A stretch of 64,000 bases of DNA from Acetobacter sp. CAG:977. Its GTDB lineage: Bacteria; Pseudomonadota; Alphaproteobacteria; CAAGCB01; CAG-977. A program made the translations under genes and the position numbers. The DNA lies in the NCBI GenBank assembly GCA_000434295.1, contig HF994934.1:133088-197087 (forward strand). The letters are read 5' to 3'. Below are positions 16,564-25,312 of the stretch, one piece after another (the stretch's first letter is position 1; every line of letters starts with the position of its first letter). Under the pieces are notes generated by a model. It was given only the letters and a program-made list of their open reading frames with translations. It searched no databases and was not told the DNA's origin.

Positions 16564-17442
16564 ATGGAAAGTATGACGGGATTCGGCTCTGCCAGTGCAG
16601 AAAACGGAATTTCATGGACATGGACACTCAGAAGCGTGAACGGAAAAACCATGGATGTCCGCGTACGATTGCCTTCGGGATATGATTTTTTGGAACAATC
16701 GCTGCGCGAAGCATTGCGCAAAAATTTTGTACGCGGCAGTTTTACCGCGTCTTTGGACGTGTCGGAAGATAACGAAAAATCTTCTTCTTTCGTGATTAAC
16801 GAAGATTTATTGAAAAAATTGTGCCGTCTGGCCACCGAATATCAAGACACTTATCCGCATTTGCGCCCTGCTTCCATTGACGGACTGATGAACGTTCGCG
16901 GCGTCGTCGAAAGCGCTCAAGACCCGAAAGACGCTTTGGAAAAACGCAAAGAAGCTTTGATTGCTTCTTTGGAAGAAGCCGTCAAAGCCTTAAAGGCTTC
17001 GCGTCGTGCCGAAGGCCTTAAAATGGAGGCTCCGCTGACCGACCAAATCGATAAAATCGAAGAGCTGGTCAAAAAAGCGCAAAGCTTGGCAGGCGTTCAG
17101 CCCGAACGAATCAAAAATGCTTTAAAAGAACGCTTTGAGGCTTTAAAAGAAAGCGTTTCCGACGTTTCGGAAGACCGCTTTTTACAGGAAGTTTCCGTCC
17201 TGATGTTGCGTGCCGACGTGCGCGAAGAACTTGACAGGCTGGAAGCTCATGTCAAAACGGCGCGCGAGCTGTTGTTGGAAAACGGAGCGGTCGGCAAAAA
17301 AATAGATTTTTTATGTCAGGAATTTAACCGCGAAACCAATACGCTTTGTTCAAAATCTTCGGACATAGAATTGACGCGTATCGGAATGGCGTTAAAATCC
17401 GTAATCGACCAGTTTAGGGAACAAATTCAAAATATCGAATAA
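16564..17442 (+). CDS. yicC: YicC/YloC-family endoribonuclease
   Basis: YicC proteins are hexameric endoribonucleases; in E. coli YicC has been linked to decay of the small RNA RyhB. The 292-residue product starts with the diagnostic MESMTGFGSASAE and RSVNGKTMDVRVRLP. It ends with KIDFLCQEFNRETNTLCSKS and a final helix IGMALKSVIDQFREQIQNIE; both are conserved in the family. AAGGGG precedes the ATG at 16564. It lies 11 bp upstream of gmk, the standard yicC-gmk pair. Confidence 0.95.
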   Translation: MESMTGFGSASAENGISWTWTLRSVNGKTMDVRVRLPSGYDFLEQSLREALRKNFVRGSFTASLDVSEDNEKSSSFVINEDLLKKLCRLATEYQDTYPHLRPASIDGLMNVRGVVESAQDPKDALEKRKEALIASLEEAVKALKASRRAEGLKMEAPLTDQIDKIEELVKKAQSLAGVQPERIKNALKERFEALKESVSDVSEDRFLQEVSVLMLRADVREELDRLEAHVKTARELLLENGAVGKKIDFLCQEFNRETNTLCSKSSDIELTRIGMALKSVIDQFREQIQNIE

Positions 17443-17453
17443 AGGAACATGCC

Positions 17454-18104
17454 ATGAGCTCGTCTTTGCATATCAAACGTCGCGGTTTTATGTTGGTTTT
17501 GTCTTCGCCTTCGGGAGCCGGAAAAACGGCGATTTCCCGCCGTATTTTAAGTACGGAACCCGATATGTCTTTGTCGATTTCCGTAACGACCCGCCCGCCG
17601 CGCCCCGGAGAAGTGAACGGTCGTGATTATTTCTTTGTCGATGTCCCGACGTTTGAAGGCATGGTGCAACGCAACGAATTTCTTGAGCACGCGAAATTCT
17701 GCGACAACTATTACGGCACGCCGAAAGAACCCGTCCGCAAGGCTTTGGAAGAAGGCAAAGACATTCTGTTTGACATTGATTGGCAAGGCACGCAGCAAAT
17801 TGCGGAAAACGCCCGCGAAGATCTGGTCAGCGTGTTTATCCTGCCTCCGTCGATTGAAGAGTTGGAACGCCGTCTGTTTTCCCGAGCTCAGGACACCGAA
17901 GAAGTCGTTCGCCGCAGAATGTCGATTGCCGCGGCGGAAATGAGCCATTGGAACGAATACGATTATGTTATCGTCAACGTCGATTTTGAAGAAAGCGTTC
18001 AAAACGTCATGTCAATCATTCAGGCGGAACGTTTAAAACGCGGTCGTCAGGTCGGGTTGGCGGGTTTTGTCAATTCCATGCGGGCTGCCGAAGAAGAAAA
18101 ATAA
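17454..18104 (+). CDS. gmk: Guanylate kinase
   Basis: Gmk converts GMP to GDP with ATP, needed for GTP, dGTP and (p)ppGpp pools. The 216-residue product has the P-loop SPSGAGKT (18-25), the GMP-binding TTRPPRPGEVNGRDYFFV block, and the lid region RRLFSRAQDTEEVVRRRM. ATG at 17454 follows AAAGGA. It is co-transcribed with yicC and ends at a strong terminator. Confidence 0.97.
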   Translation: MSSSLHIKRRGFMLVLSSPSGAGKTAISRRILSTEPDMSLSISVTTRPPRPGEVNGRDYFFVDVPTFEGMVQRNEFLEHAKFCDNYYGTPKEPVRKALEEGKDILFDIDWQGTQQIAENAREDLVSVFILPPSIEELERRLFSRAQDTEEVVRRRMSIAAAEMSHWNEYDYVIVNVDFEESVQNVMSIIQAERLKRGRQVGLAGFVNSMRAAEEEK

Positions 18105-18105
18105 G

Positions 18106-18133
18106 AAAAATCCCCGTTTTTCGGGGATTTTTT
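18106..18133 (+). terminator. Rho-independent terminator of yicC-gmk
   Basis: TCCCCG (18111-18116) pairs with CGGGGA (18122-18127) around a five-T loop. It is preceded by AAAAA and followed by six T residues, extending the stem. Confidence 0.92.
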
Positions 18134-18147
18134 ATACCTGAATTCCG

Positions 18148-18178
18148 TTGACAAGCGCTTTTTTTTAGACAAAAATAT
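18148..18178 (+). promoter_or_regulatory. Candidate promoter of pepF
   Basis: A consensus -35 hexamer TTGACA lies at 18148-18153. The best -10 match is AAATAT at 18173-18178, giving a 19-base spacer, which is longer than ideal. It sits between the gmk terminator and the pepF start at 18209. Confidence 0.4.
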
Positions 18179-18208
18179 TCTATATTTCTTAAATTCAGGG
18201 AGAAAATA

Positions 18209-20086
18209 ATGTCTGAAAAAATGCCCGCATGGGATTTAAACGACTTGTATCCCGGTATGGATTCGCCGGAATTAAAAAAAGATATCGCCGCCGTCAGCGC
18301 CGGCGCTTTGAAATTTGAAACCCGCTATAAAGGAAAATTAGCCGAATCTTCGCCCGACGAATTCGGAAATTCCATTGAAGAATATGAAAAATTGGATGAA
18401 ACGCTGAGTCGTTTGTATGCTTATTCTTATCTGCTGCATTCAACAAACTTGAACGATCCGAAAATTTCAACGTTCTATCAGAACATTCGGGAAAAATCGA
18501 ACGACGTTTCCAATAAAATGCTGTTCTTTGAACTGGAGCTGAACACCATGAGCGAAGAACAGGTTCAGGAAAAAATGGTGTCACCCAAAGCCAAAAACTA
18601 TGAACCGTGGATTAAAAACGTCCGTGCCGCCCGCGATCACATGCTTTCCGAAGACTTGGAAAAAATGCTGCACGAAAAGTACGTCGTCGGTGCCGCCGCT
18701 TGGAACAGGCTTTTTGAAGAAACGATGGCTTCTTTGCGTTTTAACATCGGCGGAAAAATGGTTACGGAACCCGAAGCAACGAATATTATTTCCTTTTCGC
18801 CGGACGCAAAAACCCGCCATGAAGCCGGCGCCGAAGTCGATCGCGTCATGAAAAAAAATATGCCGATCTTTTCTTTGATTACCAACACGCTTGCCAAAGA
18901 CAAACAAATCGAAGACGAATGGCGCGGCTATAAACGCCCCGTTTCCGCCCGAAATATCGAAAATCAGGTCGAAGACGAAGTCGTTGACGCTTTGGTTGAT
19001 ACGGTCGTCGCCAACCATCCGGACGTTTCCCACCGCTTTTACAAAATGAAAGCTGACTGGCTGGGCGTCGATAAATTGGAATACTGGGACAGAAATGCTC
19101 CGATTCCCGGATTGCCCGAGAAACAATATTCTTGGGAAGATGCCAAAAACATCGTTTTGTCCGCTTATAACGAATTTTCGCCCGAAATGGCAAAAATCGG
19201 CAAAAAATTCTTTGATAACAACTGGATCGACGTTGCTCCGAAAGAAGGAAAAATGGGCGGCGCTTATGCTCATCCGACCGTTCCTTCAGCCCATCCCTAC
19301 TTGATGTTAAACTTTATGGGAAAAGCCGACGACGTCATGGCGCTGGCGCATGAATTGGGACACGGCGTGCATCAGTATTTGGCAAGGTCTCAGGGAATAT
19401 TAAAGTCCCATACGCCGATTACTTTGGCGGAAACGGCTTCCATCTTCGGAGAAATGGTAACCTTCCAATACATGCTCAAGCATGAAAAAGACCCCAAACA
19501 GCGCTTTGCCCTGTTGGCGGAAAAAACCGGAAGCATGCTGAATTCGACGGTTCGCCAGATTGCGTTCCACCGCTTTGAAACAAAAGTCCATACGGAACGC
19601 CGCGAACAAGGCGAAGTCGCTCCCGAACGGCTGGATAAAATCTGGACCGAAGTCCAAAGCGACGCTTTGGGACCTGCCGTTAAAAACGACGAACGTTCCA
19701 GCTCTTCCTGGGCAACGATTCCTCACCTGATTCGTACGCCGTTCTATGTCTACGGATATGCGTTCGGCGATTGTCTGGTCAACTCTTTGTACAGCGTCCA
19801 TCAGGAAGGAAAAGTCGAAGATTTTCCCAAAAAGTACTTGGAAATGCTTTCCAAAGGCGGTTCCGAACGTCATCAACAAATGTTAAAGCCGTTCGGATTG
19901 GATGCTTCAAAGCCCGATTTTTGGCAAAAAGGCATGAACGTCATCAAAGGCTTTGTCGACCAACTGGAAGTCTTGACGGACGAACTGGGCATGAACAAAA
20001 ACAAAGCCAAGCAAGCCGACAATAAACAGGCGGCTCCGGTTCAGAGCGGTATGGTTAAAAAAGTCACCGGCTTAAAATCCAGATAA
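18209..20086 (+). CDS. pepF: Oligoendopeptidase F-type M3 metallopeptidase
   Basis: PepF enzymes are zinc peptidases that degrade oligopeptides in the cytoplasm. The 625-residue product has the M3 signature ALAHELGHGVHQYLA; HELGH is at 381-385, giving the two zinc histidines and the catalytic Glu. The third ligand Glu is in TLAETASIFGEM near residue 408. A late YVYGYAFGD motif and a tyrosine-rich substrate region are also family features. The ribosome-binding site is GGGAGA before ATG 18209. The gene is alone between two terminators. The last 25 residues are a divergent Lys/Gln-rich tail. Confidence 0.94.
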   Translation: MSEKMPAWDLNDLYPGMDSPELKKDIAAVSAGALKFETRYKGKLAESSPDEFGNSIEEYEKLDETLSRLYAYSYLLHSTNLNDPKISTFYQNIREKSNDVSNKMLFFELELNTMSEEQVQEKMVSPKAKNYEPWIKNVRAARDHMLSEDLEKMLHEKYVVGAAAWNRLFEETMASLRFNIGGKMVTEPEATNIISFSPDAKTRHEAGAEVDRVMKKNMPIFSLITNTLAKDKQIEDEWRGYKRPVSARNIENQVEDEVVDALVDTVVANHPDVSHRFYKMKADWLGVDKLEYWDRNAPIPGLPEKQYSWEDAKNIVLSAYNEFSPEMAKIGKKFFDNNWIDVAPKEGKMGGAYAHPTVPSAHPYLMLNFMGKADDVMALAHELGHGVHQYLARSQGILKSHTPITLAETASIFGEMVTFQYMLKHEKDPKQRFALLAEKTGSMLNSTVRQIAFHRFETKVHTERREQGEVAPERLDKIWTEVQSDALGPAVKNDERSSSSWATIPHLIRTPFYVYGYAFGDCLVNSLYSVHQEGKVEDFPKKYLEMLSKGGSERHQQMLKPFGLDASKPDFWQKGMNVIKGFVDQLEVLTDELGMNKNKAKQADNKQAAPVQSGMVKKVTGLKSR

Positions 20087-20100
20087 GCTTAATCAAAAAT

Positions 20101-20131
20101 AAAAGGCGGAGATTGTATCTCCGCCTTTTTT
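20101..20131 (+). terminator. Rho-independent terminator of pepF
   Basis: GGCGGAGAT (20105-20113) pairs perfectly with ATCTCCGCC (20117-20125) around a TGT loop and is followed by five to six T residues; four A residues precede it. Confidence 0.93.
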
Positions 20132-20188
20132 CTGTTTTTTGTCAAAAATTTCTGATAAAATGCTCTTGATGTTCTAAAGAGGACGGCT

Positions 20189-20920
20189 ATGGAAGAAGAA
20201 AACAAGACCTGTAAAATCACATTGTATCTGGATACGCCGAAACCTTTGTTGCGCCCGTTCAAAGACCCGACAAAACACAATCAGCTGGAAAGTCTTTTCA
20301 TAAACCATTGCCCGGATGTCGTTGCCATTACGGGACATGCTTTTATCGGTCTGACCAACGAAAAAGGCGTTGAAGAACGCTGGGGATATTCCGGCAGCTC
20401 TCTTTCCCCTTTTAAAGCCATTAACGGCACAAAAGGCGTTTTTGATCTCCACGAACCCGAAATTCCCTATAACGAAGCCATCATATGGAATATTTCGCCA
20501 GAACAGTTCAATGCTGCTCAAAATGCCGTTAATGCTCTGAAAGAAAATCCGGGAACCTATAAATTATTCAAAAACAACTGTGCAACAACCGCTCTTTCCA
20601 TTCTTAAAGCCGCAAATGTCGAAGATTTGCCTTCCGATAAACTGGGATTAACCCCTTACGGATTGGTTTTAAAAAAGCGCTGGATGCTGGCAAAACGGCG
20701 GTTGGAAGTCGCTCGCTTTAAAGCCAAAAATTTCATTAATTCCTTGTTCGGCAAGAAAAAAATTCCTCAAACGGCTTTGCTGGAATCCTTACGTTCCAAA
20801 CCGTTGCCGGTTCCCATCAACAACGCCATGAAAGCGTTTCGCCAAAACAGGGCAAAATCGGAAACTAAGCCCATTGACGTTACGAAAGTATTGGCTTCCG
20901 TTTCAAATATACGATCCTGA
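20189..20920 (+). CDS. Putative papain-like (permuted NlpC/P60 or LRAT-type) protein
   Basis: The 243-residue product has no signal peptide or membrane segment. Two motifs suggest a papain-like thiol hydrolase in circularly permuted order. The first is TGHAFIGL with His50. The second is KLFKNNCATTALSILKAANV with Cys131 at the start of a helix, followed by LTPYGLVLKK. Between them, WNISPEQFNAAQNAVNALKE is a regular helical insert. In permuted NlpC/P60 and LRAT-like proteins the His precedes the Cys in the same way. The last 90 residues are basic and look disordered. It could be a peptidase, amidase or acyltransferase; the family call is inference. It is a single-gene unit between two terminators, with AGAGGA before its ATG. 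Confidence 0.7.
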   Translation: MEEENKTCKITLYLDTPKPLLRPFKDPTKHNQLESLFINHCPDVVAITGHAFIGLTNEKGVEERWGYSGSSLSPFKAINGTKGVFDLHEPEIPYNEAIIWNISPEQFNAAQNAVNALKENPGTYKLFKNNCATTALSILKAANVEDLPSDKLGLTPYGLVLKKRWMLAKRRLEVARFKAKNFINSLFGKKKIPQTALLESLRSKPLPVPINNAMKAFRQNRAKSETKPIDVTKVLASVSNIRS

Positions 20921-20941
20921 TACGGCGTCTCAAAATATTTT

Positions 20942-20965
20942 AAGCACCCTTTCGGGTGCTTTTTT
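20942..20965 (+). terminator. Rho-independent terminator after the papain-like gene
   Basis: AAGCACCC (20942-20949) pairs with GGGTGCTT (20954-20961) around a TTTC loop and is followed by four more T residues. The stop of the convergent GGDEF gene is 7 bases further on. Confidence 0.9.
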
Positions 20966-20971
20966 ATAGCT

Positions 20972-23188
20972 TTATTTAGGAATTTTCGGCGGCGGAACAG
21001 GTCCCGTATGCGGCAATTTCGGTATTTTTACCCGAACGACTCCGGGCATTTTCGGAACTTTGACTTTCATGACACCGGCGGGAACTTTTATCTTTTTCAT
21101 CATCGGGGGCGCAGGAACGGGATTTTCTTCCTCAGCCGGCGACGATTCGGAAAAATCTATCGGCATTTCTTCCGGAATCTGAGGCGGCGGAACCGCAGAA
21201 GCATAAATATCCGTATCGTCTTCGGGCGGTAAAGCAGGCTCTTCATCGTCCAAAGGCGGCTCTTCAACGGGGATTTCCGGAATTTCCGCCGCTTCTTCGG
21301 AAAACGCATTATTTTCGGACGGCAGAATCTCATCATCCAAAGGCGGTTCTTCATCCTCTAAAGGCGGTTCGGAATTCGATTGAGAATCTTTGGACTGAGA
21401 GGATTCGTCTTCATCGTACAAATCGTCCAAAGAAACACCGTGAGGCACTGTTCCTCCCTGTTTGGGCAAATCTTCTTCGTCATCGTCCAACGGTACGTCA
21501 TCGTCAATATATTCGTGTTTTTCGGGCGCGTTTTCCAATGCCGGCACGCCGGCTCCCTCGCGCAACGGAGGCGCCGCCACCGCCGCCGAAACAGGCGTAA
21601 AGTAATATAACGGTTCTTCCTGAGTCTTTAAAATTTCTTCATCCGACGGCGGAACCGTATTTTTATCCGCTCCGTTTTCATTGCGTATAATAACTCTGTT
21701 CCTGCCGTTTTCTTTCGCAACATACAAAGCTTCGTCCGCCATCTTCAGCATTTCTTCAATATTGTCGGTAACCGTCGATGAAACCAACCCTATGCTGACC
21801 GTAAAACGAACATCTTCGTTTTGTTCGTTTTTCACAACGATTTTAGAAATTTTAATACGCAGGCGCTCTGCAACCTTGTGAGCGTTTTCCAAAGAAATTT
21901 CAGGCAATAAAATAACAAATTCCTCACCGCCGAAACGCGCAACTATGTCCGATTCGCGTAACGTCATGCGGCAACAATTCGCCAATGCCTGCAAAACCAA
22001 ATCACCTACGGCATGACCGTGCGTGTCGTTAACGTTCTTAAAGTGATCCGCATCTATCATAAACAGGCAGAACGGGTGATGATAACGGCGCGAACGTTGG
22101 ACTTCCTTGGTCGCCAGTTCTTCAAATTGGCGGCGGTTATAGCAATTCGTCAGCGGATCGCGCGTCGCCTGATCAAACAGCTTCATTTCTTTTTTCTTGC
22201 GTCCCGTAATGTCTTGGAACGCCATGTAAAGCGCTATTTCGTATTCAAAATCAATTACGCGTGCCGACAATAACAGCCAAAACGGTTCGCCCTTTCGCGG
22301 TTTGACCAGAATTTCAAAATCGTCAACAACGGGCTTTTTTTCCAGCTTTGCCAAAAGCTCGCGCCGACTGGACGGATCGGCAAGATAGTCAACCGTCTTG
22401 AAATTCCCCGGATGCTTCACGTCCAATCCGAACAAACTTCCCGCTTTGTCGTTAATCAGCATCAGCTGATCGTCTTTTAACCGCGAAATAATAATAGGAA
22501 ACGGTGATTTTTGAATCATCAGACGCAAACGTTCTTTGCTTTCTTCGGCTTCCTGAACCAAATCGTCAAAACGGTGCGCCAACAAATTGTTCGAAATCAA
22601 TATTAATCCGCACATCACGCCGATATATAAAAACGTTTCAAACAACGGAGAAATTAAATTTCTTCCCCAAGCGACCAAATCCAGCAAATTAAACAGAGCT
22701 ATGAAAATAAAAAGCCAGCCCGTAATCACAAAGCCCAAGGAGTTTCTTAAAGATTTTTTATTCCACAGCGCCGCGGCCAAAGCTCCGTAACCCAAAGTCG
22801 AAACCGCCATGGAAACGTTTAACAGGCTTCCGTCGCGCAAGATTATAACGACGTACCAGCTCCAAACCCCTGCCAGAACGCCCGCCGCCATTAACAAAAG
22901 ATTGTTTATTTTCTTCACGCCCTTTATGCAAAGCGCGCCCGTCACAAAGCAAACCGCAGAAAGCAATCGCAAAAAAAGCGTTACAAAATAATATGCCCCT
23001 TCTTCAAAAACGGGAATCAGCCAAATAAACGCTTTTGCAACCAAAACGCAGACAAATCCGTAAAAAACGGCTTGAATCCCTTTTGAAAAATCCGCCTGAT
23101 CCTTCAAATACCGCAATGCCAACAATATGCCGACAATGCTAAACAAAATCGGAACCAAACCTGCGGATGAATTTAAAGCCGTTCCCAT
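20972..23188 (-). CDS. Membrane-bound diguanylate cyclase (TM-PAS-GGDEF) with long acidic/basic tail
   Basis: This 738-residue protein should make the second messenger cyclic-di-GMP. Residues 1-205 contain about eight membrane helices. A short coiled segment and a PAS-like sensor follow (about 220-330), then a GGDEF domain (about 335-502). The active-site motif is intact (GGEEF, 420-424), and an allosteric inhibition site RESD (411-414) lies at the usual five-residue distance. Residues 505-738 are unusual: a Pro/Glu/Asp-rich stretch with repeated PPLDDEE-type units, then a basic end with repeats of the form K-V-K-V-P-K-M-P. AGAGGAG precedes the ATG at 23188. It is divergent from the unknown membrane protein at 23293. 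Confidence 0.9.
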   Translation of the reverse strand: MGTALNSSAGLVPILFSIVGILLALRYLKDQADFSKGIQAVFYGFVCVLVAKAFIWLIPVFEEGAYYFVTLFLRLLSAVCFVTGALCIKGVKKINNLLLMAAGVLAGVWSWYVVIILRDGSLLNVSMAVSTLGYGALAAALWNKKSLRNSLGFVITGWLFIFIALFNLLDLVAWGRNLISPLFETFLYIGVMCGLILISNNLLAHRFDDLVQEAEESKERLRLMIQKSPFPIIISRLKDDQLMLINDKAGSLFGLDVKHPGNFKTVDYLADPSSRRELLAKLEKKPVVDDFEILVKPRKGEPFWLLLSARVIDFEYEIALYMAFQDITGRKKKEMKLFDQATRDPLTNCYNRRQFEELATKEVQRSRRYHHPFCLFMIDADHFKNVNDTHGHAVGDLVLQALANCCRMTLRESDIVARFGGEEFVILLPEISLENAHKVAERLRIKISKIVVKNEQNEDVRFTVSIGLVSSTVTDNIEEMLKMADEALYVAKENGRNRVIIRNENGADKNTVPPSDEEILKTQEEPLYYFTPVSAAVAAPPLREGAGVPALENAPEKHEYIDDDVPLDDDEEDLPKQGGTVPHGVSLDDLYDEDESSQSKDSQSNSEPPLEDEEPPLDDEILPSENNAFSEEAAEIPEIPVEEPPLDDEEPALPPEDDTDIYASAVPPPQIPEEMPIDFSESSPAEEENPVPAPPMMKKIKVPAGVMKVKVPKMPGVVRVKIPKLPHTGPVPPPKIPK

Positions 23189-23223
23189 ACGTAAAAAAAC
23201 TCCTCTTAAAATTTATTCTATAG

Positions 23224-23229
23224 TATAAT
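23224..23229 (+). promoter_or_regulatory. Candidate -10 element for the gene at 23293
   Basis: A perfect TATAAT lies 64 bases upstream of the start codon in the divergent gap with the GGDEF gene. No good -35 hexamer is present at 16-18 bases, so only the -10 is claimed. Confidence 0.35.
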
Positions 23230-23292
23230 GCGTTTGCAGAGCAAAGACGATTTTGTCATAACTTCAAAAAAAACGTTATATCGAGGTCTGTT

Positions 23293-24549
23293 ATGGTACA
23301 GGACGCATTGATGGAAAACGACGGCGTTTCCGAAACCTTGGATGAAATGGAAGAAATTTCACGAAACGAAAAAAAATTCGAAAAACGCCGTTTGCGTCCT
23401 TTGGCCAGCTTTTTGGATTTCGACGTGTCCCACAGACCGACACAGGCTCAAGACAGAATTTCTAAAAAAAGAGTCTATTTCGGCATTTTTTTGGGAATCT
23501 TGTTGATTGTTCTGGGATTGATGTCAAACGTTTCTTCCGAAGCCGATCCCCTGTTCGCAAAAAGTCAGAAAGTTACTCTCTCCGATAATATTTTCAGCGC
23601 TTCATGGCTGTTTGTCGGCTTGGGCATTTTTATTATCGCAACCCGTCTGTTGCTCTTGTTCTACGGACGCGATTTCTTTATCGGACATAAATTTGCCGCC
23701 GTCGTTATCCAAAAACCTTTTGAACGAAGCAACCGCATGGCTGATTCTTTAAAAGGCTATCTCGGCGTGCGCTACAGATCCCGCATCGTCAATGTATTGG
23801 GGCTGACTTCTTTCACGCAACACATCATAGACCTGCAACACCCCAACGAAGCCAAAACAATCCCGCTGTATATTACGGCAAACGGAGAAGGAATTTCAAA
23901 AAAATGGCGCGAATTGGCCGAACAGCTGAAAATGCCCGCCATCTTTAATACCGCCGACGGAATTATCGAAATCCCGACGGAAGATATTGAAAAACCGCTC
24001 GTCAAGCTTATCGCCGAAAATAAAATTCCTATCGATTCTTCTTGCCTGTACAAGGTTCCTAAATCTTTCCGTATCGTCGAAGAAGAAAAATTTTGCCAAA
24101 TAGACCCTCAAATTCGTGACAGCGCTTTTTCCAAATTTTCCGCAGTACTTTGCGTCTTCGCATTCTTTTTTACCGCAGGTTTTGCCCTGATTGCCGCTTC
24201 CCAGCCCCATCAGCATAACCTGTCCATCATTCTCGTCGCGTTCCTGGCCGCCGTCTTGTTAATTCTTGTCCCCGTGTCGCTGTTCTTTAGAAAACGGCGC
24301 ATCATTATTTCAAAAGAAGGCATACGCATTAAATCACGCTGGATTTTTTTTCCGTCCTTCGGCTATCTGATTGAACCGAAAAGCTTGGAATCCCTCTATG
24401 TCGTCCATAACAGCTATGATTTCAAATATTCTCTGGTCATCGGCGCCGACGGGCAGACGACCCATATCGGGCGCGGTTTGCCAAAAGCCGATTTGGATTG
24501 GCTCAGAAACTTTATCAATGCCCAAATCAAACGGTTTATTCGTGAATAA
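23293..24549 (+). CDS. Membrane protein of unknown function with soluble C-terminal domain
   Basis: The 418-residue protein starts with an acidic, charged cytoplasmic segment (about 55 residues). It has two membrane helices near 63-80 and 103-122, a soluble domain of about 150 residues, a second pair of helices near 278-335, and a C-terminal domain of about 80 residues. The second helix pair followed by RRIIISKEGIRIKSRW and a strand-rich end resembles bacterial PH-like (YdbT/bPH2) architecture, but this is only a structural impression. I do not recognise the family. GAGG precedes ATG 23293. Its last 14 bases overlap the convergent hydrolase gene. Confidence 0.8.
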   Translation: MVQDALMENDGVSETLDEMEEISRNEKKFEKRRLRPLASFLDFDVSHRPTQAQDRISKKRVYFGIFLGILLIVLGLMSNVSSEADPLFAKSQKVTLSDNIFSASWLFVGLGIFIIATRLLLLFYGRDFFIGHKFAAVVIQKPFERSNRMADSLKGYLGVRYRSRIVNVLGLTSFTQHIIDLQHPNEAKTIPLYITANGEGISKKWRELAEQLKMPAIFNTADGIIEIPTEDIEKPLVKLIAENKIPIDSSCLYKVPKSFRIVEEEKFCQIDPQIRDSAFSKFSAVLCVFAFFFTAGFALIAASQPHQHNLSIILVAFLAAVLLILVPVSLFFRKRRIIISKEGIRIKSRWIFFPSFGYLIEPKSLESLYVVHNSYDFKYSLVIGADGQTTHIGRGLPKADLDWLRNFINAQIKRFIRE

Positions 24550-25312
24550 TCTCTGTTAATACGTTAAAAAAACGGTCCTTGACGTACTTTTCGCGAAAAG
24601 GCGAATGTCCGCAATTTTCAAAGATAAATTCACGAACGTCCAAACCCGCCCGACGAAGCGGTAAAACGGCATCTGACGCCAAATGAGGGTCTTTATCGCC
24701 TTGAAGCACGTAAACGGACGCGTCTATTTCTTTTAACAACGTTTCAAATCCGTTGTTTTTTCTGAATAAATCCGCCTGAGACCAAACCTTTTCATAAATG
24801 TTTTCGCAAAAAGGCAATAAAAAATCCAAAGAAGGGTCAGGATCGGGCAGACAAACGTTATCGGCTTTGTCGGCAAGTTCTCCCAGACGCGAAAAAGCGT
24901 CTTTGTCTCCCGTCTGCGCCAAAACGGCACAGCGTTTGAATTCTTTAAAATCAGAAGGCGACAATGCTTTTAAACGGCGCATGCTTATCTCTTCCGCCGC
25001 TTTTGCTTCAAACGGCGGACAGCCGATCAAAATCAGCTTTGATACGTTGTGATATTTTGCCGCGTAAAATAACGCCAGCCATGCTCCCCAAGAATGACCT
25101 ATCAGTACTTTCGGATTGAAATCGGCAAGCAAGTCCGAAAGCTCGGCAACTTGCCCTTCTATGCTTTCCGCGGATTGGACGGGTTCCAAAACACCCGTCT
25201 TTGCCCTGTTGGAAAGCTCTGACGCCAAATATCCGACAGATCCCGCCGCTCCGGGGCCGCCGTGCAACGCCGCAACCGTATAAGGAGCGTTTCCGTATAA
25301 GCGTAACGTCAT
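24536..25312 (-). CDS. Alpha/beta-hydrolase, prolyl-aminopeptidase-like
   Basis: A 258-residue alpha/beta-hydrolase. The oxyanion motif HGGPG is at residues 17-21, the nucleophile elbow GHSWG puts Ser at 74, the acid lies in QGDKDPH (Asp206 or Asp208), and His236 is in CGHSPF. HGGPG with GHSWG is typical of proline iminopeptidases and related esterases; this one is shorter than a true PIP (about 310 residues), so the substrate is uncertain. Its ATG overlaps the mnmG stop by four bases (ATGA), so it is the last gene of the mnmE-mnmG transcript. This takes the place where rsmG usually follows mnmG. Confidence 0.85.
   Translation of the reverse strand: MTLRLYGNAPYTVAALHGGPGAAGSVGYLASELSNRAKTGVLEPVQSAESIEGQVAELSDLLADFNPKVLIGHSWGAWLALFYAAKYHNVSKLILIGCPPFEAKAAEEISMRRLKALSPSDFKEFKRCAVLAQTGDKDAFSRLGELADKADNVCLPDPDPSLDFLLPFCENIYEKVWSQADLFRKNNGFETLLKEIDASVYVLQGDKDPHLASDAVLPLRRAGLDVREFIFENCGHSPFREKYVKDRFFNVLTEIIHE

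Noticed and set aside
21200..21400. Repeats in the GGDEF tail as a mobile or tandem-repeat element.
   Set aside because: They are coding repeats of Pro/Asp/Glu codons in frame with the gene; no inverted ends or target duplications are visible.
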